From: Dendrobium chrysotoxum | Lineage: Eukaryota; Streptophyta; Magnoliopsida; Asparagales; Orchidaceae | Assembly (NCBI GenBank): GCA_019925795.1 | Contig: CM034311.1 | Span: 14,886,926 to 14,950,925 of the forward strand | Reading direction: 5' to 3' | Length of the DNA stretch: 64,000 nt | Shown: positions 1 through 12,679 of the stretch, piece by piece | Position numbering within the stretch: the first letter of the stretch is position 1 | Layout of the letters: the number at the start of each line of letters is the position of its first letter | Notes under the pieces: model-generated | Told to the model about the DNA's origin: nothing | Seen by the model: only the letters and a program-made list of their open reading frames with translations | The model's database searches: none | Made by a program: the position numbers and the translations under genes

Positions 1-80
1 TTAAAACTACCAATTCACCCCCCTCTCTTGGTTAGCCTCAAGCTAGTTCATAAGGGCTTAATATCCCTAATGAACTTTCA
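1..80 (+). repeat. 3' end of 5' LTR, Sirevirus-like Copia copy A
   Basis: The last 80 bases of an LTR. They match the ends of the LTRs at 8199-8278, 27285-27363 and 43654-43732, including a C-rich tract and a terminal CA. The primer binding site follows 2 bases later. Confidence 0.9.
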
Positions 81-82
81 AG

Positions 83-94
83 TGGTATCAGAGC
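83..94 (+). promoter_or_regulatory. Primer binding site, initiator-Met tRNA type
   Basis: TGGTATCAGAGC, the standard plant retrotransposon minus-strand primer site complementary to the 3' end of tRNA-iMet. It lies 2 bases after the LTR end. Confidence 0.9.
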
Positions 95-138
95 GGGATT
101 CATAAAATTAAGTTTTAAAAAACTTTTGAATTTGATTC

Positions 139-3100
139 ATGGCTAACTTTGGTAATAGAAACATCGCTGAAGGATATTCAATCACACGATCACCTTTATT
201 TGATAGTATACCTCTTGATTTTTGGAAATGCATGTCCACCTTTTTACAATCGATCGATTATCGCATGTGGATGCTTGTTAAAGATGGCTATGATGCACCT
301 TTTAGACTTATTAATGGTGTTAAAATAGAACCTCTTTTTGCGTAATGGACTCTTGATGATCTTAATTTAGCACAACTGAATGTAAAATATTTAAACTAAT
401 TTTTCTGTGCACTGAAATCTGAAGATTACATGCTTGTGTCAACCTGTAAAACTGGCAAAGAAATATGGGATAAATTATGTATCACCTATGAGGGCATAAT
501 TGAAGTTAAGAAATTTAGGTTGAATATCTTTCTTCATGACTATAAACTCATTCACATGAAATCTAGTGAGTCAATATCTAAAATGTACACTAAGTTCACA
601 TAAATTGTCACTTCTCTGCATGCCTTAGGAAGAGAACTTACCAACTATGAAAAAGTTAATAAAATTTTGAGATATTTTCCTTCTTCCTAAGTTGCCAAAA
701 TAACTATTATCACTGAATCTAAGGATTTAAACAATTATTCTATTGATAACTTAGTTGGATCACTAATTGCTTACGAGCAAGGAGTGAACCAAAGGCAGCT
801 TGATGTAGGAGAGAAGAAGAAAGAGAAGACTATGGCACTGAAGGCTAATGATACGGAGACTGATTCTTCTGGGTCTAAAAGTGATGATGTTGCCTTAATC
901 ACTAAGTAATTCAAAAGCTTTCTAAGAAAGAAACATAAGAACTTTCAGAAATGGAATAAAGGTAAGAGTAGAAAAAACTTCAAAGATTCTTCTGATACAG
1001 TTTTCTTTGAATGTAGGAAGCAAGGATATATAAAAGTAGATTATCCTACACTCAAGGCTCACCTAAGCAAGGAGAAGGGTGAGGAGAAACCCAAGTACAG
1101 GAAGGACAAAAAGAGGATCCAAAAGGCTTTCTAGGTGAATTTAGCATCTGACTCCTCTGAGACTGAAGCGAAAGAGGAGACTACAAACTTGTGTTTCATG
1201 GCAGATGAACATCGTGGTCAGTTTGACCAAGAAGTGGTATGTGAACTAACCTACAATCAATTATTTAATGTTTCTAATAAAATCCATTCATCATATAGGA
1301 AACTTAAGAAAATACATGCTAGCCTGAAATTGAAATTCTTAAACTTATAAAAAGAGCATGAAGTTTTAATTAAGGATCATTCTACACTTAATAGTAATCA
1401 CATGTCATTACTTAATAAATTTGATGAATTAAATAAAAAGTATTCTGAATTGACTATTGAGCATGATTCATTGAAAGCATCGCATGTTGAGTTAGAAGCT
1501 GCATTCAAGGAACTAAAAACTTATGCTTTTGATGTTGAGAGTAGGCAGCATGCATTGAGAGTGGAAAATTCTATTCTGAATAGTTCAAATAAATTTTTTG
1601 ACACTGAATTAACTACTGTAATAAAAAATAAACAACCTCCATCACTTGAAAAATTTCATACACAATCATCAAAATATGCATCACATAAACCTAGGAAGAG
1701 GCACAATCATCTACATAGATTAGTTAACCCTTTTCCTAGAATTAGATATTTTTCATGTGGCATGTTAGGGCATATCTCTCACACCTATACTATTCATCAT
1801 AGTACATATTGGGTGTGGGGCCCAAATTGCAAGATTCACAGTATAACACACATGCATTACATTCTTCTTTTCATAAGAAGGAATCTAAACCTGTTTGGGT
1901 TCCTAAATTTGATATTTGATGATTTTATAGAAATGCTCTCACATAAGGCCTCGAGAGAGTATGTGGTACCTGGACAACGGATGCTCAAGACATATGACTG
2001 GAGATGCAAATCAATTCATTTCGCTGGAGGCCAAGGCTAGAGGTAAGGTCACTCTTAGAGACAACACCACCAGGAAAGTGGTGGGCGCAAGTATAATCAA
2101 AAACTCCAAGAACCTCTTGATTGAAAATATTTTTCTTGTAGATGGACTGAAACATAACTTGCTTAGCATCAGTCAACTCTATGATAAAGGATTCAACATA
2201 AAATTCCTACCGAACACTTGCATTATAAGCTTAAATATTAACACTATTTTACAGGGCAAGAGGATCAACAATATCTATATGCTTTATTTATATAATATTG
2301 AATGTCCTGCTTCATTTTTCTAAAAAACTGCTATAGATGAGTCTTAACTGTGGTATAAGAGGTTATGTCATGCTAGCATGAAAACCCTTAGAAGAGTAAC
2401 CCAAAATGATTTAGTTAGAGGTGTCTCCAAGCTTAAGTTCACTAAGGACCACTTGTGTGATGCCTGTCAACTATAAAAATAAGTCCATTCCTCTTTCCAC
2501 TCAATTAAGGACATCAACACCTCTAGACCTTTAGAAGTCCTTCACATAGATTTATTTGGACCCATTAGCACTGTCAGCTAAGGAGAAAAAGTCTATAAAT
2601 TTATGATTGTTGATGACTACTCGAGGTTCACTTGAATTAGATTTCTGTCACATAAAATTTGAGTCATTTGATGAATTTAAAACCTTCTCCACTTGGATTC
2701 AGACAAAGTTAGGTTATGAGATCTTGATTATTCATAATGATCATGGTGGAGAGTTTGAGAATATAAGATTTGGAACTTTCTATGAGGAGCAAGGGATTAG
2801 TCACAATTTTTTAGCTCCTATGACCCTTCAGTAGAACGGGATAGCTGAAAGAAAGAATAGGACCTTAGTAGAAGCCACTAGAGATATGCTTGCTGAGTAT
2901 TCACTTCCAAAATACTTTTAGGTTGAAGCAGTAAACACAGCCTGTTATGTGTTGAATAGGGTGAATATTAGATCCAATCTGAATAAGACACCCTATGAGA
3001 TCATTAAGGGTAAAATACCAAACCTGTCTCACCACCATGTCTTTGGCTGTAAGGTCTTCATTCTTTATAATAGGAAGTCATCCTTAGGAAAATTTGACCC

Positions 3101-4978
3101 AAAAATCTGATGAAGGAGTCTTCTTAGGATATTTAAGTATGGGGAAATCCTTTATGGTATTTAATAAGAGAACATTGGTGGTGGAGGAGACTACTCATAT
3201 AGTATTTGATGAATATGACCCTAAAAAGTCTAGAGCTGAGGAAGAAGATGAAATAAGAGAGATTATCCAAGGAGTAGAAACTATAAATCTGGAGGAAAGG
3301 GTAGAATCTGAAAACACTTTTCCTAGAGAATAGAGATATTCTTCGAGTCATCCTAAAAAACTGATCTTAGGAGACCCTTCTGAAGGTGTTAGAACTAGGC
3401 ATGGACTTAAGAAGGAAGTAAACCATTCTGCCTTTATCTTAATGACTGAACCCACCAACATTAATCAAGCCCTTTCTGATAAATTTTGGATCTTAGTTAT
3501 ATAAGAAGAACTTAACCAATTTGTGAGGAATGATGTCTGGGAGTTAGTAGAAAGACCTAAGAATTAAAGTATTATAGGAACCAAATGGGTCTTTAAAAAT
3601 AAAATAAATGATTCTGGTGTGGTGGTTAGGAATAATGCAAGATTGGTGGCTAAGGGATACAACCAAATAGAAGGGATTGATTTTGAGGAGATCTTTACCC
3701 CTGTAGTTAGATTGGAAGCCATTAGAGTGCTACTAGCCTTTGCCTGTTATAAGAGATTTAAGCTTTTTCAAATGGATGTCAAGAGTGCCTTTTAAATGGG
3801 GTAATAAAAGAAGATGTGTTTGTAGAGCAACTCCTAGGTTTTGAGAGTTCCCAATTTCTAAATCATGTTTACAAATTAATAAGGCTTTTTATGGATTGAA
3901 ACAAGCACCTAGAGCCTGGTATGAGAGGCTTAGCACATTCCTACTGGAAAGAAAGTTTGTTAAGGGGAGCGTAGATATCGCCCTTTTTCTAAGAAAAATA
4001 TGAGATGATTTACTCATTTTTCAGATCTATGTTAATGATATACTTTTTGAATGTTCTGATAAAAATTTATGTGATGATTTCTCTAAAATAATGAGTAAAG
4101 AGTTTTAGATGAGTATGATGGGAGAATTGTCTTAGTTTTTAGGGTTTAGCATAAGACAATTGGATGATGAAACTTTTTTAAATCAATTAAAGTATATTAA
4201 GGATATCTTGAAGAAATATGAAATGGATAAAGCCAAGCCAATAAACACTCCCATGAGCTCCACTGTTCAATTAGATAAGGATTCAAATGAAAAATTTATT
4301 GATCAAAAGAAGTATAAAGGAATAATTGGATCACTACTTTACTTGACTACTAGCCAACCTGATATAATATTTAGTGTTTATCTCTGTGCTAGATTTCAAG
4401 CTGATCCTAAAGAATCCCACCTGACTATAGTTAAGAGAATCCTTAGATATCTATTAGGGACCCCAGACTTAGGAATCTGGTATCCTAGACACATCACTTC
4501 TTTTGAGATTGTTGGATATTCTGATTCAGATTTTGTAGGGTGTAGGGTGGATAGAAAGAGCACTTCTGGAACTTGCCAATTCATAGGACAGTCCTTAGTC
4601 TCCTGGACTAGTAGAAAATAAAACTTTGTTGCACTTTCCACTGCTGAAGCTGCGTACATTGCCTTAGGAAGTTGTGTGGCCCAAGTCTTTTAGTTAAAGC
4701 AACAAATTCGGGATTTAGGGTTACCTGTTGGTACAATTTCAATTCTATGTGATAATACTAGTGCCATCTGCATCTATAAGAATCCTATCCAACATTCAAG
4801 AACCAAACACATAGACATAAGGCATCACTTCATTAGGGACCATGTTACAAAAGAGGAGATTGAGCTACAACATGTAGCAACTGAAAACCAACTAGATAAC
4901 ATCTTTACTAAACCACTGGCCTTTGACTCAATCAGCATTTTAAGAACCAGATTGGGTGTGATTGACATAAATGTATGA
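139..4978 (+). pseudogene. Copia (Sirevirus/Maximus type) gag-pol, copy A, degraded
   Basis: Domains in order: gag core from ATG 139; a degenerate zinc knuckle near 1003-1050 (first Cys is Phe, last Cys is Tyr); a Lys/Glu-rich coiled-coil stretch to about 1640, as in Sirevirus polyproteins; aspartic protease near 1961 (DNGCSRHMTG); integrase about 2340-3090 with the NDHGGEF and AERKN motifs; reverse transcriptase about 3560-4150; and RNase H about 4500-4930 ([26 protein letters not shown]). Many stops and frame changes break it, for example TAG 2832, TAA 3502, TAA 3565, TAG 4106 and TAA 4619. The RT active site at 4028-4039 reads YVND instead of the usual YxDD. It cannot code for working proteins. 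The lineage is inferred from domain order, the coiled coil, long LTRs and repeated polypurine tracts. Confidence 0.9.
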
Positions 4979-5599
4979 ATTTGATGATTACTGATTTCTG
5001 AAGTTTCTATTTTTCATTTTTCTTTTGGCTTTTGTTTGATTTGATTGTCTGTTTCACTTTAGATTTTTTATTTTCCTACTGATTTTCATTTATTTGATTT
5101 GCTTATCGGGTTTGGTTATTTTCTTTATGGGCTTTCTTCTTTTTATTTATTTAATGTTTATTCTCTTCAAAATCATATCACTGCTCACTACTGCTGATCA
5201 ACTGAATTTCTGACTGAGAGTTTTACCTTATTTTTATTTAGAAGCTTGTAACCAGTGATTGACTCCTCTGAATCTATTAAAGGGAAAAAATATTGATGAT
5301 TGTTTCACTTCCTCTAACTCATTTAATGGTGTAATATTACTTTTGGATAAAAATCTTCTTCAAAATGAGATCTATTTTATCTTCCTACAGTAATCTATCT
5401 CATATGAATAATATTTTCAAAGCTTTGAATCATGGTTATATTTTTTTTAATCAGATGATTGCACTTATCTTATGAAGTATGATTTTGTTCTGTGAACTAC
5501 TCCTTCTTACTGTAGAGAGTGAGTATTTTTTTCTCTTATGTCTGGAAGGTAATTTCACAACTGAGATTCTTTAAAGATTATGAAAGAAAGGAAGCTTAC

Positions 5600-5757
5600 A
5601 AAAGAAATACAAAGCGGCACAAAATGGGCCAAAAAATGAAAAGATGTGCAATGACGCCAAAAAATGGAAAGATACACAAAGAGTATCAAAAATCAAAAGA
5701 TGCACAAAGTGCGCCAAATAAATTAAAAAAGAGGCACAAAATGAGCCCCCAATGAAA
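5600..5757 (+). repeat. Imperfect ~30-bp tandem repeat in Copia spacer
   Basis: Four to five diverged units built around AAAGATGCACAAAGTGCGCC. Copy B (41060-41180) lacks about one unit, so the array length has changed since the segment was duplicated. Confidence 0.6.
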
Positions 5758-6281
5758 TAAGCTTTCTTTCATTTCTGATCTTTAAATATCTTAGAAAAAT
5801 TAATGTGCCACTTAATATTTTCAAACACTTGAGATTAAAAATCATGATCTCTGTTTCCTTCTTTTGTAATACTATTTTATCAAATATTTTTTTGAAATGA
5901 GGCTTGAAAGGATCTCTTTTCAAATCTAATTTCTTTTCTTCTGAATTAGACTTTTGTTTAAAAGGAATATGAACTTGTAAGGTATCCGAGGTAGGAGTTA
6001 AGAAAATTAATTTTCCAACCTTTCTGGATTTCAGCATCGTCAATTTTCTTCTTATTGGCTTTTGAATTAAAAATTAAGGAAAAAATCTGATTTACTAGAG
6101 CAAATCGATTAAAAAAATACTTTTTGATTTTTGTAGTTGTTTCCTCATCTTTTACTTTAATTGTGCTTTTTTATTTATTTGGGGTCCCTCTTATTTCTAG
6201 TTTGATTATTTTTCCTGTTCTTAGTGATGTTTTGTACTGTCTTTTTAGTTTTATTTGTGCTATTTTTTCCTTTTTGAGATG

Positions 6282-6297
6282 TCAAAAGGGAGAGTAG
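6282..6297 (+). promoter_or_regulatory. Upstream polypurine-like tract
   Basis: CAAAAGGGAGAG-type tract resembling the primary polypurine tract at 6461-6473. Copy B has the same at 41735-41749. Several polypurine tracts ahead of the 3' LTR are a reported trait of Sireviruses. Confidence 0.5.
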
Positions 6298-6460
6298 AGT
6301 TTGGTTGTTAGTAGCATTCTGGATCATTATGCTGTTTGAATAATCAATGTTTAGGGTTCTTATACTATTCGCCTGGATAATAGAAATTGCACTCCTTATC
6401 TTTCATGGCTTTGTTGTTTATATACTGAAATTGGAATTACTAACAAATGTTTGTCATTAT

Positions 6461-6473
6461 CAAAAGGGGAAGA
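6461..6473 (+). promoter_or_regulatory. Polypurine tract
   Basis: CAAAAGGGGAAGA immediately before the TGTTAC start of the 3' LTR; it would prime plus-strand DNA synthesis. Confidence 0.85.
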
Positions 6474-6474
6474 T

Positions 6475-8278
6475 TGTTACGAATTTGGATTCAAGGATTA
6501 TGATTTTGATGTAGCAAATATTTCTTTTTCTATTTGAGTGCCTAACCTTTTAGATTTACAAGATCAATTATAATTCAAGCCAGCTCAAGATTGAGTCAGT
6601 CTGTTTATGTTTAAGGTTTAATGTAATTTTTTTCTTTCTTGAGTCAAATGTAATGTAATGGATCCCAAAGCTAAGTAACCTTGCACAAACACACTCAGGG
6701 AGAGAATTTTAGTAGTTAGAGTTTCTATTTTGATTTTGTTCATATCATCCTGAACGATCCATTAAAAATAGAAACCCTAATTAGGGCAACCATATTAAAT
6801 CGATTTAATTAAGAAGATCATCCTGAACGATCCTCCCATTGTATGGGAAGATATGCTCAAATCAAAAATTCTCAGCTGCTAGACTAAGTTAGGCAAGTTT
6901 TTATTTTTAGATTTTTGGTCTAATCATCTCAAACGATAGGATGATTCATTGTAATCATGCCTAAATTAGTCAAGTGATTAAATAAAGTAATTAAGGGCTG
7001 ATGGATTGATCACATCATCCTGGACGATCTCATGATCATCCTGGACGATTCATGATCATCCTGGACGATCTCATGATCATCCTGGACGATCTCATGATCG
7101 TCCTAGACGATCAATCGTCATCCAGTGCATTTCACCTAGACGATCCAAACTGTGTGCAGGACGATATTGGCATTTTTGAATTAATCATATAGGATGATAG
7201 AGATATTGTCTTGGATGATCAAGTCATTTTGAGAACGTCCAGTATAAGTTGCCCTGGATGACTCGAACTGTGTGCCAGACGATATTGGCATTTTTGAACT
7301 AATCGTACAGGACGATAGAGATATCGTCCTGGATGATCAAGTCATTTGGAGATCATCCAATATAAGTTCTCCTGGACGTATTGAACTATCCTCTGGACGA
7401 TATTCCTGATTTACACTAATCATCCAGGATGATTGCAGAATCATCCCAGACGATCTGAACAAACTTTGTCTTCTAATCATCCAAAGGAACCAGATCGTCC
7501 AGGCCAAAAGTGACTGATTTACTTTGACGGCATGTTAAAATTTAGGGCAATTTTTGAGCCTTTGTATTTAAGATCTCTTGTCTTCTATCGTTGAGATCTT
7601 TTATTGTTGTCCTCACCTGAGAGAGCTTTGAGAGGGAGAGGGAGAGCTTGGGAGAGAGAGACAGAATCTTGTGAGGGGGAATTTATGAGGTGTTCACAAA
7701 GGTTACTCCAAGTAAGGATTCAAGTCATCATCTCCAGTCGTCGTCCCTTGTCCCTTGGTGCTCTAAAAGAAGGATTCTTTGTAAGAAGATCAAGGTTCTC
7801 TGCCTGCTTCAGGAGGAAGTGAAAGGAGGTAAGGTTCTCTGCCTGCTTCAAGAGGAAGCAAAAGGAGTCTGAGTTCTCTGCCACACCGGGTTTGTGAAAA
7901 GGAGTTCTGTAAAGGCTTCTCCGCCTTGCTGTGAGAGTAGAAGAAGAGTCACTTGGTTTTAGTGCAATACCTAGAGGGGAGGCCCCGGGGAGTGGACGTA
8001 GGTCAAGTTGACCAACCACTATAAAATCTGGTGTGTTCTTTTTGATTATTTTTTGCACTTTATTTTTCTGTTGATGATCATGTGATTTAAGTAATTATTG
8101 TGTTTTGTTAAACATCTGCACATCATCGTGAAACTGTAATTATTTTAAAACATTCGAAAAGATTTTCAACATCAGTTTTGCTTAAGAATTTTTAAAACTA
8201 CCAATCACCCCCCCCCCCCCCCCTCTTGGTTAACCTCGGGCTAGTTCATAAGGGCTTAACATCCTTAACGAACTTTTA
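6475..8278 (+). repeat. 3' LTR of Copia copy A (~1.8 kb)
   Basis: Begins TGTTACGAATTTGG and ends with a C tract followed by AACTTTTA; the terminal CA has mutated to TA, as seen by comparison with the other LTRs. The central part (about 6740-7510) is crowded with palindromic ATCRTCCWGGAYGAT-like sites. The last ~700 bases are GA-rich then C-rich and could contain the transcribed leader. Confidence 0.9.
7016..7117 (+). repeat. 21-bp tandem repeat in LTR, five units
   Basis: Units start at 7016, 7037, 7057, 7078 and 7099. The consensus core is CATCCTGGACGATCTCATGA. The corresponding places in the copy B LTRs (about 26124 and 42503) have only two units, so this LTR expanded. Confidence 0.85.
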
Positions 8279-8620
8279 AAATATCATTTCTATAATAAAA
8301 TAAAATTCAAAGAATAATGTGTCATCTTGAAAGATGAATATAAAATTCTATAGAAGTGTTCAAAAAATAATAATAGGTTTTAAAAATTTGACCATTCCTA
8401 CAATCAAATGCAACAAAGAGAATAGTATATCATCTCATGAGATGAACATAATATTCTACAAATGATCTAAAAGTAAGAATGAGTTTTTAAAAATGCATCA
8501 TTTCTAAGATCAAATACGGTAAGGAGAATATCATATAATCTGGGGAGATAAAAACATCATTCTAGAAAGATAATTGAAAATAGAAATAGGTCTAGAAAGA
8601 TAATCTATATTTGTAGAGTT
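8279..8620 (+). repeat. ~106-bp tandem repeat with a small hairpin per unit
   Basis: Three diverged units carry hairpins: TCATCT/AGATGA around loop TGAA (8322-8337), TCATCT/AGATGA around CATG (8430-8445), and ATCT/AGAT around GGGG (8538-8549). In copy B a further unit lies left of the Copia insertion (about 25512). The Copia element therefore landed inside this array. Confidence 0.65.
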
Positions 8621-11600
8621 TTTTTCTCCTATTTAATAAGAATAAATTAGAGTTTATTTTAATTTGGTGTTATCAATTTCTCATAAGGGTAAACCATTAT
8701 GGTTAATTAGTCTCGATCAAAGAAATATAAAATTTTCAAGGATAAAACTCAATACTAAGCAGTTCTTAGCAGGTTGATGGAGAAACGTAGGAGGTGTCAG
8801 ATTCGAAGAAGCTCAGACGTAACCCTAACCTATCCTATATAGGGCTTTATAATTTAAGATGAAATTTATTTTTTAAGTTGATATTTAATTAGAAATGTGA
8901 GATTATATTTTCAAATTGTGAGAACTTATGATTTTGAGTCTACCTCAGAACCTATAATTAAAGTGAATCACTACATAATAGTGATTCAAACCTAGTCTAA
9001 TGATATGTAGGATAAAGAAATAGGCCTTATTTTTTTAATTCTTTGAAAAAGAGTTTTGTGAATGCCTGACTCTTCTAGACTTGTATTTCTACCCTTAATG
9101 ACACTGTCAACTACAACTCCTCCTAATCACTTTAAAACCATGATCCAAGTCATTATGAAAGATAGATATGCTATTATTTATTTAGAAATGAGATTGACAT
9201 ATAAGAAATCATATATAGTCATGGATAAAGAATAGTAGATTATGCCCCTAAGTTAACATAACTAAATTTTTATTTTTAAATTAGGTTCTAATGTAATGAA
9301 TGCTAATTGACTCTTACATACTAAACTAGAATATAAAGTTTTAAAAAGGTTTAAAATAAGTTTTTTTCCTAAAAGAGCAGAACTCTCCTAAGTCAAAACT
9401 ACTCCCTCATAGGTTGGGTGGTCTACTTCTTCCTTCAAGTGGGGAGGTGCCTAAGAAGGAAAGAATGAAGGATATTATTTATGTGACACCAGACAACCTC
9501 TGCCTTACTTTTTAAATCAGTTATCTTACTACATTCTCCTAAATTTTTTTGTTGGTTATGAGTGTAACAAAAGAAGTGTAACAAATTTATTTCACAAGAG
9601 CCTAACGATATATCCAGGAAAAAGCACGCGTAAGAAATATACCTTGAAAAAGTAGGGGTTACTAATGTGTAAACAATGTAAACACAGTGCAATAATAAAT
9701 AAATAAATAAAAATGACCGATGTGGCAAGTGCCCCTTAATACAAATTAGGGTTTGCAGAAAGTAAAGATGGACAAGCTCCACTGACAACAACCTAGATTC
9801 ATAAACTTATGATTGATACAAGTTTTAACAAAAATAATTTGATTTATTTATTGATCTTCAAGTCTCCTATTGCCGATTATCCTCAAGAAAGGCTTTTAAA
9901 AGGAAAGAAATATCTTAAGTGTTGAAGAGATCTCTTTGTTTTCTTGTTCCTTTATTCTTTGATAAACAAACATCCTTTATAAAGACTTTAACATCTCTAG
10001 CATTTAAATTATATTTTAAAATAGAAAAAGACTCTTTAAACTCCCTACATGATTAGTATGAAAGAGCAATTTATAATCATAGTAAAATACCACATGATCC
10101 ATACAATATCATTTGATCTCATTTGAGCTACCTGAATGTAGGTCATTCATATAATAATTGGAGGCTAAAGCAAAGTGATCACCTATACAAGATCTTGTTA
10201 GTTTAAAATTTTAATTATAATTTAGCCCCCATATAGCTCTTCATAAGCATGGCCATGCATAAACTAGATTAACAAATATGAATATCTAGATTATTCCTAA
10301 CCTAGGGGTAATCTAATAGGTCTATCATATATCATAGAACACAATCATAGAATCAATCACATCTCGCCACACCAAACAACATCACACAACCACCAAGACT
10401 GAAATAATTTTCACATTTCAAGAGTGCACATAAAATAACAACGGCCTAACTTAAAGTTAGAGTTTGTTGTCCTAATAAATTATTTAAAGTTTGTGCTAGG
10501 TAATGCGGGTGTCAACCTACTAGGCTTTATGTTTTATTTTTAAATTTTTAATGTCACTTAGGGTGCTTATACTTTAAGTTTTAAAATTTTGGATATTTTA
10601 TTTAAGCTTTTATGAGTTTATGAAAGAATATTTTAACTTTTATTTTAAATTTATTTTTCTTGATGTAAACTATTATATGTTGTTATTTTGTGAGTTCATA
10701 TGATGTAAAGTAATTTTTTGTTCATTTAAGGAATTTATTTAATTTTAAGGAGAAAATGAAATATTAATTAAAATATTTAATTAATTTATTATTTGTAATG
10801 ATTGTGTTTATAGAAATTTATTTTGATATTTTTTCAATTTTCTTAGATTTTAATGAATTTCCAATGTTTAGATTACAAATTATTCAATTATTCTCTTTTT
10901 TTTTAACTTTCTCTCTCCTATATTATTTAAGTTTATTTTCAGTTTTAATTTCAAATATGCTTGATTTTTTTAGTGAGTTAATTTGGGAGTTAACTTTTAA
11001 TTTAATTGAATTATTTTGACTTTATTTTATTTAATTTTTTTTCATTTTTATTCATTTTTTATTTTAAATCTTAATTTGTCTCCTAATATTTTTATTAAAT
11101 TTTTAATATGTTGTGTTAATTCAAGTGTATGTTTTATTTTAAATTTACTTAGATCTTCTATTTTAATTTGATTTAGGAATGATATATTTATATATTTTTT
11201 ATTTGATTTAAATTTTATATTCAATTTATGCATTTGCTTATATAATTATTAACATTGGGTGCTTTTCTTGGCCAATTTACATCAATAAGGATTTTATGCC
11301 CTACTAAGATACAATATATATATGTGTGTGTGTATAATCTCATGAAATCCTCAACCTCGCTATCTCATCCCTCGCATTCATTCGATTCATCCTCAATTAT
11401 ACATCCTCAGTTAGTGGGAACCCTTCTGCTGGCGTTGCCTTCCTATCTTACCCCCATAATTGGTGTCAAGTTTCAGCCCTAGCATTTCCCTGCACTTTTG
11501 TTAATCATTGGACAAGCTTTATTATAGTATCTTTCAAGCCACTAGAGTTTTCCTGCAGCTGGCTAGTTTTTTATAGCATACCATAATGCATTATATTTTG

Positions 11601-12489
11601 TGACCTATAATCTCAATTTGAGTACCCATCTCCATTATCACTAGTTTCAACCTCTTTGCCAACATCCTATACTTGATGAACTCAACCACATCCAATCTAT
11701 GAGGCCTTCCAAATTCTATGCATCCATGACATCCATAATCCATCATATTTTGCAATATATATCTAGGCACTTTCATCATGTGGTGTTGGTGTTCTCATTT
11801 TTTGGCATCTATTATGTCCTCTTTGGGCTATATTTCGAGCCTATAACTTATTGACTTAGTCACTTCTAATTGATCATTAGGCTTATTTAATAACCCATTT
11901 AAATATGTTCTATATGGTCACCTATCTTATATAGTGGGGTCAATTTTGTGTAAACGTCCCACAACTTTCTTTTCTAATAATCAAGAGTCATTGTCAGCAT
12001 TATCACCCACTCTATTGAGCCTTGATGATTCAAACTTTTTGATGCCTATGAATTTGGTTTTGGTGGGCAAGTTCTTGACTGTTATGCACCTTCTTGAATG
12101 TATTAGATCCTCATTACAAATTAATCAATTTGCAGGAAATTTTTTAGTTTCCCTATTCAACCTTGAATATGTACAGATTCAATTTATTGAAATTGAGGAT
12201 TAGACAACTTTTTTCCTCAAGAATTTTCTATCATTGAAGGGCCTTTTATGAATTTAACTAAATGGCCTCTTGACTTTGATTTTGCCAATGAATCCCTCAA
12301 TGACCATTTATGGATCACTAGAGGCTCATCTTTCTAAGAAGCCAATGGTATTCACTTCGATTCCTTACTTAGAAACCATCACCAATTAGTTTCAACTTCT
12401 TTTCACTAACTTAAAGATATATACTTTTTTCTAAATACTTCAAAAAAAGCTTAAACCAAATTATTTATGTTTAGGTAACTTAAATTGAA
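8621..12489. other. Anonymous AT-rich flank, copy A
   Basis: No gene or element is recognised in these 3.9 kb. Copy B has the same sequence at about 44060-48130. The stretch 10540-11250 is strongly T-rich on the plus strand. Short open frames at 9435-9791 (minus), 11591-11779 (minus) and 11934-12203 (plus) also occur in copy B but resemble nothing I know; the last is followed by stops in all frames. It may be a very old element or former gene. Confidence 0.5.
11314..11334 (+). repeat. Short (AT)n(GT)n microsatellite
   Basis: About five AT then five GT units. The allelic position in copy B has grown to about 150 bases (46826-46978). Confidence 0.85.
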
Positions 12490-12511
12490 CACTGAATAAC
12501 AATTTCACTTT
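12490..12511. repeat. LINE target-site duplication, left
   Basis: A 22-base site beginning CACTGAATAACAATTT. It matches 19540-19561 with three C/T differences and defines the left end of the LINE. Confidence 0.85.
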
Positions 12512-12679
12512 AACTCTTGCCCTAATGCGTCGTCTCTGGAGATTTTAGGGTTCCTCTTTGCCCTCCATTGTTCCTTGCCTCGTCTTTCCTTTTTTTCTTC
12601 CTTCGTTCATTCAGATCTCCTTCCAAATCATGGTTTTGGTGTTTTTTCTGTGTTGTTGCCCTGCTAGGGCTATTTTTTG

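Larger units (their letters stand above)
4979..6460 (+). other. Post-pol spacer of Copia copy A
   Basis: About 1.5 kb between the pol stop and the polypurine tract, T-rich and without a long sense reading frame. Sireviruses often carry an env-like frame here, but none can be read. It holds a tandem repeat (5600-5757) and a second polypurine-like tract (6282-6297). An antisense frame at 5723-6043 recurs in copy B with many amino-acid differences, so it is probably not a kept gene. Confidence 0.6.

Noticed and set aside
5519..5755. Lys-rich 78-residue frame as an env-like gene of the Copia element
   Set aside because: Most of it translates the ~30-bp tandem repeat, no signal peptide or membrane segment, and copy B does not keep it.
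7016..7117. CRISPR-like direct repeats
   Set aside because: Units are contiguous with no spacers, inside a plant LTR.
9435..9791. 118-residue minus frame with aromatic, membrane-like composition
   Set aside because: Copy B keeps only the part to 45037 and the rest is broken; no family recognised.
11255..12203. Possible pseudogene from short frames at 11255, 11591 and 11934
   Set aside because: Kept in both copies only because of the recent duplication; frames disagree in strand and no domain is recognisable.
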